This document shows positions 36,753 through 46,746 of a stretch of 64,000 nucleotides of DNA, in pieces. The position numbers and the translations under genes were made by a program. This stretch comes from Dyella sp. RRB7 (lineage in GTDB: Bacteria; Pseudomonadota; Gammaproteobacteria; Xanthomonadales; Rhodanobacteraceae): NCBI RefSeq assembly GCF_022761115.1, contig NZ_JAKWJS010000002.1, forward strand, positions 1 to 64,000. Reading direction: 5' to 3'. Below the pieces are notes generated by a model. The model saw only the letters and a list, made by a program, of their open reading frames with translations, searched no databases and had not been told where the DNA came from. Numbering within the stretch: position 1 is the first letter of the stretch; each line of letters starts with the position of its first letter.

Positions 36753-39700
36753 ACGACTATGCCGAACTGCATTGCCTGTCGAACTTCTCGTTCCAGCGCG
36801 GGGCGTCGAGCGCGCGCGAGCTGTTCGAGCGTGCCAAGGCATGCGGCTATCGCGCCCTGGCAATCACCGACGAATGCTCGCTGGCCGGCATCGTGCGCGC
36901 GTTCGAGGCGTCACGCGATACCGGCATGGCCTTGATCGTCGGCGCCGAGTTCCAGCTGGAGGACGGCCCCAAGCTGGTGCTGCTGTGCGAAAACCAGGAC
37001 GGCTATACCGCCTTGTGCGCGCTCATCACGCGCGGAAGGCGCGCGGCCGGCAAGGGCACGTACCGCGTCATCCGCGAGGATCTGGCCGATGGCCTGCCCG
37101 GCACCCTGGCTTTGTGGCTGCCATCGGCCGAGCCGTCGCGCGAGCATGGCCAATGGCTGCGCGCATGCTTCGGCGATCGCTTGTGGCTGGCCGTCGAGCT
37201 GCACCGCGGCCCCGACGATGCGCGTCGCCTGGCGCAGCTGGAAGCCCTGGCCGGCTCGCTGGGGTTGCCGATGGTCGCCGCCGGTGATGTGCATATGCAC
37301 GTGCGCCGCCGCCGTGCCCTGCAGGACGTGATGACGGCCTTGCGCCATCACCGTACCGTGGCCGAGGCCGGCGACCTGTTGTTTCCCAATGGCGAGCGCC
37401 ACCTGCGCACGCGCGAGGCGCTGGCGGCAATCTACCCCCCGTCGCTGCGCGAAGAAAGCGTGCGCATCGCCGAGCGCTGCCGTTTCGTGCTCACCGACCT
37501 GCACTACACCTATCCGGCCGAACTGGTCCCCGAGGGATACACCGCCACCGAATGGTTGCGCCATCTGACGGAAGAGGGCATCCGCTGGCGCTGGCCACAA
37601 GGCGCGCCGCCCGAGGTACGCAAGCAGATCGATCATGAGTTGGCGCTGATTGCTCAACTGAAATACGAATCGTATTTCCTCACCGTGCAGGACATCGTGA
37701 GCTTTGCGCAACGCGAGGGCATTCTTTGCCAGGGGCGCGGCTCGGCGGCCAACTCGGCGGTCTGTTATGCGCTAGGTGTAACCGCCGTGGACCCGGTCGA
37801 AACCGTGCTGCTGGTCGAGCGCTTCATCTCCGCCGAACGCGGCGAGCCGCCGGACATCGATATCGACTTCGAGCACGAGCGGCGCGAGGAGATCATCCAG
37901 TACATCTACCGCAAGTATGGCCGCGAGCGTGCCGCGCTGGCCGCCACGGTGATCTGCTATCGCGGCAAGAGCGCCGTGCGCGACGTGGCGCGTGCGCTGG
38001 GCCTGCCGATGGACCAGGTCGACCTGCTGTCCAAGGTGTTCGCCTGGCAGGACGGCGATGATCCCATCGAAGGGCGCCTGCGCGAGCGCGGCTTCGATCC
38101 GGACAGCCCGGTGTTGCGGCGCGTGCTGGCGCTCACCGCCGAGCTGCGGGATTTTCCGCGCCATCTGTCGCAGCACGTGGGCGGCTTCGTCATTTCCGAC
38201 CAGCCGCTGTCGCGGCTGGTGCCGGTGGAAAACGCGTCCATGCCCGAGCGCACCATCATCCAGTGGGACAAGGACGACCTGGATACCATGCACCTGCTCA
38301 AGGTCGATTGCCTGGCGCTGGGCATGCTGACCTGCCTGCGCAAATGCCTGGACTTGCTGAAGTCCCATCACGGCCGCGAGCTGACCCTGGCGACGATTCC
38401 CAAGGAAGACCCCGACACTTACGAGATGATCCAGAACGCCGACACCATCGGCGTGTTCCAGATCGAATCGCGCGCGCAGATGGCGATGTTGCCGCGTCAT
38501 CGCCCGGCGAATTTCTACGACCTGGTGATCCAGGTGGCGATCGTGCGGCCCGGCCCGATCCAGGGCGACATGGTGCACCCTTATTTGCGCCGCAAGCGCG
38601 GCGAGGAGCCGGTCAGCTATCCGTCGGACAAGCTCAAGAACGTGTTCGAACGTACGCTGGGCGTGCCGCTGTTCCAGGAGCAGGTGATGAAACTGGCGAT
38701 CGACGCGGCGGAATACTCGCCGGGCGAAGCGGACCAGTTGCGCCGCTCGATGGCCGCATGGCGGCGCAATGGCGACATGGAGGGCCATCGCGAGCGGCTC
38801 ATGCACGGCATGCTCAAGAACGGTTTCACGCCCGACTTCGCCGCGCGCCTGTTCGAGCAGATCAAGGGTTTCGGGTCCTACGGTTTTCCCGAAAGCCATG
38901 CCGCGAGTTTTGCGCTGCTGGTCTATGCCAGCAGCTGGCTCAAATGCCACTACCGGGCGGAGTTCCTGTGCGCCTTGCTCAATGCGCAGCCGATGGGTTT
39001 CTACTCGCCCAGCCAGATCGTGCAGGACGCGCAGCGCAAGGGCGTCAAGGTGCGCCCCGTCGATGTGCGCCATAGCCACTGGGACAACCAACTGGAACAC
39101 GACACCAGCTCGCGCGGCGGCTTGGCGATACGGCTGGGTCTTCGCCAGGTGCGCGGCTGTCGCCAGGACATGGCGGAACGGCTGGTGGCGGAACGGGCGC
39201 GACGTCCCTTCGATGACGTGGCCGACCTGTGCGCACGCACCGGCATGAACCGGCAGCAGCAGGAGGCGCTGGCCGAGGCGGATGCGCTGCGTGGACTGGC
39301 CGGTCATCGCCATCGCGCGCGCTGGGCCATCGCGGGCATCGAGCCGCAGCTGCCGCTGTTCGGGCATGCCAGTCCGGCCGAGCCGGCAGTGGCTCTGCCG
39401 CCACCCTCGCAGGGCGAGAACACGCTGGCCGACTATGCGCGCATGGGCCTGAGCCTGGGGCCGCATCCGGTGCGGCAGATCCGCGCGCGGCTACACGCAT
39501 TGCACTGCACCGATGGGCGCGCATTGCGCCACCAGCCGCATGCCAGCCACGTGCGCACCGCCGGCCTGGTCACCCAGCGGCAACGCCCGCAAACGGCCAG
39601 CGGCGTCACCTTCATCACCATCGAAGACGAATACGGGCCGATCAACGTGGTGGTCTGGAGCCAGGTGGCCGAGCGGCAGCGACGCATTTACCTGGAAGCG

Positions 39701-39826
39701 CGCCTGCTCGGCGTGGAGGGGCGCTGGGAACAGGTGGATGGCGTGAGCCATCTCATCGCGCATCGCCTGATCGATTTCAGCCAGCTGCTTGGCACGCTCG
39801 ACAGCCGCTCACGGGATTTCCAGTGA
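36749..39826 (+). CDS. dnaE2: Error-prone DNA polymerase DnaE2 (ImuC)
   Basis: 1025 residues, shorter than replicative DnaE as expected. An N-terminal PHP domain ([18 protein letters not shown]..., about 1-230) is followed by a C-family polymerase palm with [16 protein letters not shown] and the catalytic [12 protein letters not shown], the finger and HhH regions, and a C-terminal OB fold ([25 protein letters not shown]). It performs mutagenic lesion bypass with ImuA and ImuB. Start ATG 36749 overlaps imuB by 4 nt. Confidence 0.95.
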   Translation: MNDYAELHCLSNFSFQRGASSARELFERAKACGYRALAITDECSLAGIVRAFEASRDTGMALIVGAEFQLEDGPKLVLLCENQDGYTALCALITRGRRAAGKGTYRVIREDLADGLPGTLALWLPSAEPSREHGQWLRACFGDRLWLAVELHRGPDDARRLAQLEALAGSLGLPMVAAGDVHMHVRRRRALQDVMTALRHHRTVAEAGDLLFPNGERHLRTREALAAIYPPSLREESVRIAERCRFVLTDLHYTYPAELVPEGYTATEWLRHLTEEGIRWRWPQGAPPEVRKQIDHELALIAQLKYESYFLTVQDIVSFAQREGILCQGRGSAANSAVCYALGVTAVDPVETVLLVERFISAERGEPPDIDIDFEHERREEIIQYIYRKYGRERAALAATVICYRGKSAVRDVARALGLPMDQVDLLSKVFAWQDGDDPIEGRLRERGFDPDSPVLRRVLALTAELRDFPRHLSQHVGGFVISDQPLSRLVPVENASMPERTIIQWDKDDLDTMHLLKVDCLALGMLTCLRKCLDLLKSHHGRELTLATIPKEDPDTYEMIQNADTIGVFQIESRAQMAMLPRHRPANFYDLVIQVAIVRPGPIQGDMVHPYLRRKRGEEPVSYPSDKLKNVFERTLGVPLFQEQVMKLAIDAAEYSPGEADQLRRSMAAWRRNGDMEGHRERLMHGMLKNGFTPDFAARLFEQIKGFGSYGFPESHAASFALLVYASSWLKCHYRAEFLCALLNAQPMGFYSPSQIVQDAQRKGVKVRPVDVRHSHWDNQLEHDTSSRGGLAIRLGLRQVRGCRQDMAERLVAERARRPFDDVADLCARTGMNRQQQEALAEADALRGLAGHRHRARWAIAGIEPQLPLFGHASPAEPAVALPPPSQGENTLADYARMGLSLGPHPVRQIRARLHALHCTDGRALRHQPHASHVRTAGLVTQRQRPQTASGVTFITIEDEYGPINVVVWSQVAERQRRIYLEARLLGVEGRWEQVDGVSHLIAHRLIDFSQLLGTLDSRSRDFQ

Positions 39827-39926
39827 CGCGTGGCGCCATGCCGCAGGCGCCTCATGCTGCGCGCGGTACATGTTTATGCGACCATGCCTGGAGCCTACTC
39901 AAGGCTTGGGCGGACTGGGGACGCAT

Positions 39927-40304
39927 TTGATCCGGAGCAGGGCAAAACAGCGCTTCGCTGCATGGCTGGCACTTGCCGCCATGTGGCTGCTGGTGGCCGC
40001 TCCCACCGTTTCGCGCGCACTGCCGTCCGCATGGTGGTCGCCCGACCTCGGTGCCTGGTGCACCGGCCACGGACTCAGCGACCAGCATCCGTCGCCCCCC
40101 GGCGATCCGGCTGACCATACCGACCAGTGCGGCTATTGCGCGTTGCTGGGACATGCTCCGCTGCTGGGTGGTCATGCAGCCCCGATGGCATTGGCGGCTT
40201 GGGCCCCGGCGCCGCTTCCGTTCGTCGAAGCCGGTGGGCGCTGGCATGCGCGGCCGTTGCTCAGTGCGAATCCGCGAGGGCCGCCGTCGCTCCGCTACGG
40301 ATGA
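39927..40304 (+). CDS. DUF2946-like exported Cys/His protein
   Basis: About 125 residues with a hydrophobic export segment (FAAWLALAAMWLLVAAPTVSRA) and a Cys/His-rich centre (WCTGHGLSDQHPS, DHTDQCGYCALLGHAPLLGGH) of the DUF2946 type, often found beside TonB copper or metal receptors. The start is unclear: TTG 39927 follows GGGGAC, while ATG 39876 and ATG 39870 add 17 to 19 residues that make the signal unusually long. A TonB receptor gene starts 174 nt downstream, so a role in metal handling is likely. Confidence 0.65.
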   Translation: MIRSRAKQRFAAWLALAAMWLLVAAPTVSRALPSAWWSPDLGAWCTGHGLSDQHPSPPGDPADHTDQCGYCALLGHAPLLGGHAAPMALAAWAPAPLPFVEAGGRWHARPLLSANPRGPPSLRYG

Positions 40305-40478
40305 CGACGGCATGGGCCGTGCGTGCGCAGTGCGCATACACGCCCCTTTATTGACGACAGCCATGGTTGCAGGGCGATGAGTCGCGCGCGGGATCGCGCC
40401 GCCTCGCCAGGCTGTTCCGTGGTTGCTCGGGCACTGCCTGCGCCACGGCTGGCGTGGGTGATCAATGGATTCACTACC

Positions 40479-42770
40479 ATGGGTTCTTCTTTTCTTCGCG
40501 GCGCGGCCCTGGGCCTGCCGCTGACCTTGCTTGCTTCTTCGCTGGCCCTGGCACAGGGCGATGCCGATCCACAGAACACCAACTCTTCCGACAAGCGGAT
40601 CACCAGCCTGGGCGCGGTGAAGGTGACGGCGCTGACGCAGCCGGTGACGCCACCAGCCTTTCCGGCCACCCTGGCCAGCGTGCCCGCCGAGCGTATCGAG
40701 GCGACCGTCAACGCGGTGGATGTGGAAGACGCGGCCAAGTACCTGCCCAGCGTGTTCATCCGCAAGCGCAACTACGGCGATACGCAGCCGGTACTGGCCA
40801 CGCGCACCTGGGGCCTGAACTCCAGCGCACGCACGCTGGTGTACATCGACGACATTCCGATTTCGGCGCTGATCGCCAACAACAACACCATCGGTGCGCC
40901 GCGCTGGGGCATGACCTCGCCGGAGGCGATCGATCATGTCGATATGCTCTACGGGCCGTTTTCGGCGGCCTATGCCGGCAATGCGATGGGCGGGGTGATG
41001 CGCATCGTCACGCGCATGCCGGACAAGACCGAGGTCACCATCAAGCAGACCGAGGCCGTGCAGTCGTTTGACCTGTACGGCACCCACGGCAACTACAGCA
41101 CCAGCCAGACCACGCTTACCGCCGGCGGGCGCAGCGGGAACCTGGGCTGGTTCTTCGGCGCCAATGCGGCCAACAGTTTCAGTCAGCCGTTATCCATGAT
41201 CACCGGCGCCAGCACGCCCGCGGGCACCAGCGGCACGGTGCCGGCGCTCAACAAGCTGGGTCAGGTGGCCAACGTTTATGGCGCCGGTGGCCTGCTGCAC
41301 ACGCGCATGCTCGATCTCAACGGCAAGCTCAGCTATGACATCACGCCGCAGTGGCAGGTGAGCTATCTGGCCGGCTATTGGAGTAATCACGGCCAGTCGC
41401 ATGCCGACACTTATCTCACCGATGCGCAGGGCGACCCGACCTACGGCAAGGTGGCGGGCTTCGCCAGCAACATCTATCAGCTCAGTGCGCATCACCTGAT
41501 GCAGGCGTTGTCCGTGAAGTCCGACACCAAGGGTGACTACGATGCTTCGTTCGTGGTGACTCACTACGATTTCATCAAGGACAACCAGTGGTCGCCCGCC
41601 GGCGCCACCAGCGGTACCGGGGTGACCACCAATGGCCGGCTGGCCAGTTACGGCGGCACCCAATGGTCGACGGCCGATGCCACGGGCATCTGGCGTCCGC
41701 AGGGTATCGGCGGTGGACAGGAGGTGTCGCTGGGCGCGCATGCCGACCGCTACGAGCTGGACAACCCCACCAGCAACCTCGCCAATTGGCAGGACCCGTC
41801 CACCGTCACCACGCTTTATTCGGCCGGCAGCGGCAAGACCACGACGCAGGCGCTATGGATACAGGACGCCTTGCAACTGGCGCCCGCGTGGCTGCTGACC
41901 GTCGGCGGCCGCTACGAATGGTGGAAGGCCAGCGACGGCTTCAACTTCAGCGGCAAGACCGCCGTGCAGCAGCCAGTGGAAAAGGCCGATGCGTTCTCGC
42001 CCAAGGCGACGTTGCAGTGGAGTGCGGCGCCGGATTGGCGCATCACCGGTTCGCTGGCCAAGGCCGTGCGTTTTCCCACCGTGGGCGAGCTATACCAGCT
42101 GGTCTCCACCGGTTCGACCTACAGCGTGCCCAACCCCGACCTGAAGCCGGAAAGCGTGCGCAGCGGCGAGCTGGCGGTGGAACATGCCGTCGACCAGGGC
42201 CTGCTGCGGCTGTCGCTGTTCCAGGAGAACACCAGGCAGGCCTTGATCTCGCAGACGTCGACCCTGCCCAATGTGGCCGTGCCGGTCACCTACGTGATGA
42301 ACGTGGGCGAGCTGCGCAATCGCGGCGTGGAACTGGTGGCGCAGAAGGACAACGTGCTGATACGAGGGCTGGAGCTGTCGGGCAGCGTAACCTTCGTCGA
42401 TTCCACCATTCTCTCCAACGACAGTTTCGTCAGCACCGCGGGCACCACCTCCGAAGGCAAGCACGCCCCCTACGTGCCGCGCTGGCGAGCCACCGCCATG
42501 GCCACGTATCGTCCCAATGCGACCTGGGCGTTCACCCTGGCGGGGCGTTACAGCGGACGGCAGTACTCGACGCTGGACAATACCGACAACACGCCGCACG
42601 TGTTTGGCGCGTTCGACAGTTTCCGGGTGTTCGATGCGCGCGCGCACTATCAGATCAATGAACATCTGGCGGCCTCGCTTGGCGTGGACAACCTGACCAA
42701 CCAGAAGTACTACCTGTATCACCCGTTTCCGCAGCGCACCTACGTGGCCGATCTCAAGTTGACGCTTTGA
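40479..42770 (+). CDS. TonB-dependent outer-membrane receptor
   Basis: 763 residues with a signal peptide (to about LALAQ, residue 27), a plug domain (about 55-160, including SVFIRKRNYGDTQPVLATRT, VYIDDIPIS and VDMLYGPFSAAYAGNAMGG) and a 22-strand-type barrel ending in a TonB receptor C-terminus (NQKYYLYHPFPQRTYVADLKLTL). It has no STN domain, so it is a transporter only. Ligand unknown; the DUF2946-like neighbour suggests a metal complex. No Fur box was found upstream. Start ATG 40479 gives a clean signal sequence; the longer frame to 40323 does not. Confidence 0.9.
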   Translation: MGSSFLRGAALGLPLTLLASSLALAQGDADPQNTNSSDKRITSLGAVKVTALTQPVTPPAFPATLASVPAERIEATVNAVDVEDAAKYLPSVFIRKRNYGDTQPVLATRTWGLNSSARTLVYIDDIPISALIANNNTIGAPRWGMTSPEAIDHVDMLYGPFSAAYAGNAMGGVMRIVTRMPDKTEVTIKQTEAVQSFDLYGTHGNYSTSQTTLTAGGRSGNLGWFFGANAANSFSQPLSMITGASTPAGTSGTVPALNKLGQVANVYGAGGLLHTRMLDLNGKLSYDITPQWQVSYLAGYWSNHGQSHADTYLTDAQGDPTYGKVAGFASNIYQLSAHHLMQALSVKSDTKGDYDASFVVTHYDFIKDNQWSPAGATSGTGVTTNGRLASYGGTQWSTADATGIWRPQGIGGGQEVSLGAHADRYELDNPTSNLANWQDPSTVTTLYSAGSGKTTTQALWIQDALQLAPAWLLTVGGRYEWWKASDGFNFSGKTAVQQPVEKADAFSPKATLQWSAAPDWRITGSLAKAVRFPTVGELYQLVSTGSTYSVPNPDLKPESVRSGELAVEHAVDQGLLRLSLFQENTRQALISQTSTLPNVAVPVTYVMNVGELRNRGVELVAQKDNVLIRGLELSGSVTFVDSTILSNDSFVSTAGTTSEGKHAPYVPRWRATAMATYRPNATWAFTLAGRYSGRQYSTLDNTDNTPHVFGAFDSFRVFDARAHYQINEHLAASLGVDNLTNQKYYLYHPFPQRTYVADLKLTL

Positions 42771-42776
42771 CGGCAT

Positions 42777-42802
42777 GCCTGCTCCGGCGTGCCGGAGCAG
42801 GC
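42777..42802. terminator. Strong stem-loop between convergent genes
   Basis: GCCTGCTCCGG / CCGGAGCAGGC is a perfect 11-bp stem (42777-42787 and 42792-42802) with a 4-base loop, placed between the TonB receptor stop and the convergent universal-stress gene. It lacks a T-run on both strands, so termination would be Rho-assisted or the hairpin protects both 3' ends. Confidence 0.55.
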
Positions 42803-42808
42803 GAACGG

Positions 42809-43654
42809 CTAGTGCTGCATCAGTACGGGTACCGTGGCGTGCTGCAGGATGTGTCGGGTGGCGCCGCCAAAGACCCGTTCGCGCACCCGTGAATGCCCAT
42901 AGGCGCCCATGACCAGCAAGTCGGCATGGGTCTGCGCGACTTCGCGCAGCAGCGCCTCGCCGGCATCCTGTGGCGTGATGTGCAGGCGGCGTGCTTTTAC
43001 CTTGACGCCACGGGCGGTGAGATAGCGCTGCGGATCGAAGCGCGGAGCGCGGTCCTGGTCGTCCTCATCGGCGGGTGACTCCCCGTCGATAAGCACGGTC
43101 TCACGCGCCATCAGTGCGAATGGCATGGCCGAATGCATGGCCCGGGTGGATTCGATGGAACCATTCCAGGCCATGGCGATCCGGTTGAACTGTGCTGGAG
43201 CATGCCAGGCCGGCGGCAGTATCAGGCAGGGAGCGTGGCAAGTGAGCAAGGCCTCGCCAAGCACCTCGAACACGTTGGCGTCTTGCACCAGGTCGCGCTC
43301 GATCACCACGAGGTCGTGCCACGCGCCCAGCTGGCGCAGGGTTCTTGCAATGCCCGCGCGAGTCACCAGCCAGGAAGCGCCGTGCACGCCGGCTTGCCGG
43401 GCCAGTGCGAGAAACGCATCCCGATCGGCAGGATCTTCCTGCGGTTCATCGAGCAGCAGCGCGACCACGGAAGGCTCTGCCTCGCCCCCGCGCAACGTCC
43501 GCAAGGATGGACCCACGAAGCAGCCGGTCACCCTGGCGCCGAAGCTTGCCGCCAGGGTCATGGCGACGTTCGCCGCCGGGCTCCACGGCTGCGTGGAGGT
43601 GACCAGGGCGAGTAGGTCGACCGGTGCACCGGCAGGAGGCGGCATGGCGCTCAT
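42809..43654 (-). CDS. Tandem universal stress protein (UspA)
   Basis: 281 residues made of two Usp domains, the first diverged (about 10-140) and the second (about 155-281) with the ATP-binding motif GAYGHSRVRERVFGGATRHIL. Such tandem Usps are cytoplasmic stress or low-oxygen factors. ATG 43654 is chosen; the frame to 43768 lies over the upstream acetyltransferase. It is 7 nt after that gene, so the pair forms an operon. Confidence 0.87.
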   Translation of the reverse strand: MSAMPPPAGAPVDLLALVTSTQPWSPAANVAMTLAASFGARVTGCFVGPSLRTLRGGEAEPSVVALLLDEPQEDPADRDAFLALARQAGVHGASWLVTRAGIARTLRQLGAWHDLVVIERDLVQDANVFEVLGEALLTCHAPCLILPPAWHAPAQFNRIAMAWNGSIESTRAMHSAMPFALMARETVLIDGESPADEDDQDRAPRFDPQRYLTARGVKVKARRLHITPQDAGEALLREVAQTHADLLVMGAYGHSRVRERVFGGATRHILQHATVPVLMQH

Positions 43655-43661
43655 GGCTGGG

Positions 43662-44243
43662 CTACAGGTCAAGCGTATGGATGGCCTGCGACGGGTCGGC
43701 CGGATCCAGTCGGCGGGTGAAGCCAAGATGCCTCGCCAGCTCGCGCATGGCCTGATTGGAGGCGGCATCCACCGAAATCATGCTCTTGAAGCCGTGCTTG
43801 CGCGCCTCGTCGATCAGATGCCGCATCAGCAATGCACCCAGGCCCCGTTTTTGCCAGTCATCGGCCACGGTGACGGCGCACTCGCAATGGGTCTGGTCGG
43901 TAGTGGCGCAGTAGCGGCTGACGCCGATTTCGCGCAGCTTGCCGTCGTCGTGGATGAGCGCGATGAAGGCCATGCGCTTGTCGTAATCGACATTCATCAT
44001 TTGATCGACCAGCGCCTCGCTAGGCTCCTTGAAGTCGCTGAGGAAGCGCTGGCGACGGGACTTGAGTGACAGGTTGCGTATGAAATCCGTTTCAAGCTCG
44101 CGATCCGAGGTGCGAAGTGGGCGGATCAGCACAGGCGTGCCGTCGCGTAGCGGCTCGATCCAGTGATCGCCCTCCAACGCGCCAGGTAATGGGGAAAAGC
44201 CCGCTTCGGCCGAGGGGTTGAGCGTGTGGCTTGAGATGGTCAT
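43662..44243 (-). CDS. GNAT-family N-acetyltransferase
   Basis: 193 residues. The acetyl-CoA pyrophosphate loop is QKRGLGALLM, inside the usual VADDWQKRGLGALLMRHLIDEARKHGF block, and SRYCATTDQTHCECAVTV forms the preceding strands. The leading segment DGTPVLIRPLRTSDRELETDFI is like the GNAT domain of protein-acetylating Pat enzymes. It starts at ATG 44243 with GGAGGAC upstream and is coupled to a tandem Usp gene, so it probably modifies a protein under stress; target unknown. Confidence 0.9.
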   Translation of the reverse strand: MTISSHTLNPSAEAGFSPLPGALEGDHWIEPLRDGTPVLIRPLRTSDRELETDFIRNLSLKSRRQRFLSDFKEPSEALVDQMMNVDYDKRMAFIALIHDDGKLREIGVSRYCATTDQTHCECAVTVADDWQKRGLGALLMRHLIDEARKHGFKSMISVDAASNQAMRELARHLGFTRRLDPADPSQAIHTLDL

Positions 44244-44345
44244 GTCGTCCTCCGAACAGGTGAGGAACCGCCAACGTGGCGAACAGGGAACTTGTACGCC
44301 TGCGACGGTGATCCGGGAGTGACCTGAGTCAATGAGGTCGCCTGG

Positions 44346-44783
44346 TCAGTGACAGACCAGTACCGGCACGTCACAGCGCAGCAACACCTTCTGGGTTTCG
44401 CTGCCGAGCAACAGGCGGGTCATGCCTCGCCAGCCATGCGAGCCCATGACCACAAGGTCGCAGTGTTTTTCTGCGACGGTTTGCACGATCAGCTCGAACG
44501 GCTGGTCGCCGTAGATGGTTTTTCCCTCGAACGGTACGCCGGCCGTTTCGGCAATGGCCTGGATATCGGCGAGGTAGCGCTTGCCATTGGCTTCGGCTTC
44601 CTCGTTATAGGCGTACTCGGTGGCGGCCAGTATCGCGCCCATGTAGGCAATGGTCTGGAACGGTGGAATCACGTGCAGGGCGCAGACCCGGCCCTGGCTC
44701 AGCTTGGCCAGTTCGATGCCGGTCTTGGCCGCGCGCATGGACAGCTCGGAGCCGTCGATGGGAATGAGGATGTGCTGGAACAT
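44346..44783 (-). CDS. Universal stress protein (UspA), single domain
   Basis: 145 residues: MFQHILIPIDGSELS start, GxxSxxxxxxxxGS-type ATP loop GSHGWRGMTRLLLGSETQKVL, and DVPVLVCH end. Divergent from a close paralogue at 45075, with which it shares the MFQxILxPxDGSE opening and the CDVPVLVCH ending; they look like an inverted gene duplication. The long frame upstream of 44783 is not used. Confidence 0.93.
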   Translation of the reverse strand: MFQHILIPIDGSELSMRAAKTGIELAKLSQGRVCALHVIPPFQTIAYMGAILAATEYAYNEEAEANGKRYLADIQAIAETAGVPFEGKTIYGDQPFELIVQTVAEKHCDLVVMGSHGWRGMTRLLLGSETQKVLLRCDVPVLVCH

Positions 44784-45074
44784 GGGTAGCCTCGTCGGTT
44801 GCCACTTGGGTGGTTGGTGGGATGTGCAGGAAGGGAGCGTGGATACGGCAGCGTTGCCCAAGACACGTGCATTGCCCGTCATGGCGAGATTAGGCGTGCC
44901 CGCCGGCGCGGGCCACGGCCGGGCGTCAATCTGCCGCGCGGCGGTATGCCTCAGCCCATGACAGGGGGGAAGCATGGACACTTTACGCCACCGGCGACAC
45001 AAGACGCGTCATGCACGTTGCGACACGTCGGCCGGGATACACTGATGCCAGGCAATGCCAAGGGAGGCTCCGCA

Positions 45075-45509
45075 ATGTTCCAGAACATTCTTCTGCCCGT
45101 CGATGGTTCCGAGCATGCACTCAATGCCGTGGATACCGGCATCGCGCTGGCCAGCCGGTTGCAGGCCAGGGTGCATGCCATTCACGTCCTGCCGCCGTTG
45201 CCGGCGGTTTCCTTTGTGGCGGAGCTGTTGAAGTCGGGCGCCTCCTATTCCGATCTGGCCAAGGAGCGCGCACGCACTTATCTCGATGAAGTGGCCTCGC
45301 GTGCACGCGCCGCCGGCGTGCCCTGCGATACCGAGTTCGTATTCGATCTGCGCCCCTATGTGGCCATCGTGGCGGCCGCCAACAAGCACCACTGCGATCT
45401 GATCGTAATGTCCTCGCGCGGGACCAAAGGTCTGGAACGCATGCTGCTAGGCAGTGAAACGCACAAGGTGATGCTCAGCTGCGATGTGCCGGTGCTGGTC
45501 TGTCATTGA
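45075..45509 (+). CDS. Universal stress protein (UspA), single domain
   Basis: 144 residues, start ATG 45075 with a strong AAGGGAGG site. Same fold and ATP loop (SSRGTKGLERMLLGSETHKVM) as the divergent paralogue at 44346. The two genes are separated by 291 bases that must hold both promoters; no FNR/ANR-type TTGAT-N4-ATCAA site was found there. Confidence 0.93.
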   Translation: MFQNILLPVDGSEHALNAVDTGIALASRLQARVHAIHVLPPLPAVSFVAELLKSGASYSDLAKERARTYLDEVASRARAAGVPCDTEFVFDLRPYVAIVAAANKHHCDLIVMSSRGTKGLERMLLGSETHKVMLSCDVPVLVCH

Positions 45510-45537
45510 TCGGCCTGCTGGCAGGCCATCACGGGTG

Positions 45538-46497
45538 TCATGCCTGGATGGCCTGCACCAGGGCGTCGGATGCATAGGCATTCGACTGGCGTTGTAGAGA
45601 TAGCAGGATGCGTGGCAGTTCGCGCGCCACGAACTCGATGAAGCTGCGAAGGGCGGGCGTGTGACCGTGCCGTGAGGGGTAGACCGCATGCACGTTGCCG
45701 GGCGGCAGCGTGTACGGCGCCAGCAGCCGAACCAGCTCGCCCTGTGCCAGTGCCTTGCGGCAAAGCCATTGCGGCAGCTGGGCCATGCCGACGCCGCCCA
45801 ATACCGAACGAAACAGCACGTGCAGATCGTCCGTCACCAGTCGCGGATGATGCTCGATGGATTCGCTGCGCCCCTGCCGATCGGTCAACGACCAGAAATG
45901 GCGGCCGTCTTCGCCGACCACGCTGACGCTCGGCAGGCGCCGCAGATCTTTGGGGTGTCGTGGCGCAACCCTTCCATCGAGCAGGGCCGGGCTTGCCACG
46001 AGCAGCTGTGGATCCATGCCGAAGCTGCGCATTATCAGGCTGGAATCCTTGACGGACTGGCGCACGCGGAAGGCGATGTCGAAACCCTCGGCGAGCACGT
46101 CGCCCTGATGCCCGCAGATGCCGAGGTCTATCTGCACTTCGGGAAAACGTTTCAGATAGTCCGTGAGTACAGGCGCAAGCAAGGCCTGGCCGAACAGCAC
46201 CGGGCAACCTACCAGCAGGCGTCCCCGCGGCGCCGACTGGGTTTCCTCAATGACGTTCTGCGCCTGCTGGGCGGCGGAGATCACCTGCAGGCACTCGGTG
46301 TAATACAGGCGACCGATATCGGTGACATGCAGGCGGCGGGTCGTTCGCTGGATGAGCCGCACGCCGAGGTTTTCCTCCAACCGAGCAATGCGAAAGCTCA
46401 GTTGCGACTTGGCGACGCCCAGCGCCCTGCTGGCTGCGGTAAAGGTTCCCTGTTCCACCACCTGGACGAAATAGAGGATGTCATTCAGATCCTGCAT
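45538..46497 (-). CDS. LysR-family transcriptional regulator
   Basis: 319 residues. The winged helix-turn-helix is at the N-terminus (LNDILYFVQVVEQGTFTAASRALGVAKSQLSFRIARLEENLGVRL), followed by a substrate-binding domain starting near GRLLVGCPVLFGQALLAPVL. It belongs to the CrgA-like branch with short linker. It faces the multiheme cytochrome gene across 249 bases and may control it; the effector is unknown. Confidence 0.92.
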   Translation of the reverse strand: MQDLNDILYFVQVVEQGTFTAASRALGVAKSQLSFRIARLEENLGVRLIQRTTRRLHVTDIGRLYYTECLQVISAAQQAQNVIEETQSAPRGRLLVGCPVLFGQALLAPVLTDYLKRFPEVQIDLGICGHQGDVLAEGFDIAFRVRQSVKDSSLIMRSFGMDPQLLVASPALLDGRVAPRHPKDLRRLPSVSVVGEDGRHFWSLTDRQGRSESIEHHPRLVTDDLHVLFRSVLGGVGMAQLPQWLCRKALAQGELVRLLAPYTLPPGNVHAVYPSRHGHTPALRSFIEFVARELPRILLSLQRQSNAYASDALVQAIQA

Positions 46498-46746
46498 GGC
46501 CTTGGTCCTTGCGAAGCCCTCTTTAGGCTACCCCAGTCAGGCCATGCCCTTGCTGCAGTGCAATATTCAGCCCGATTGTTCGGTGATCTTGGATATTCAT
46601 TCCGTAAGTTGGCGCTTACTCCGCGCTAAGCCCGCATGAATACTGGCGCCCGTGGTTTTCATGGCATCACAGGGATGGCGCGAATCTGGGGCTAATTCGC
46701 GCATCGATTTGATCTGAACACGCAAAGCAGAAGGGGATCTGAAGCC

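Noticed and set aside
44784-45074. FNR/ANR box between the divergent Usp genes
   Set aside because: No TTGAT-N4-ATCAA-like palindrome is present.
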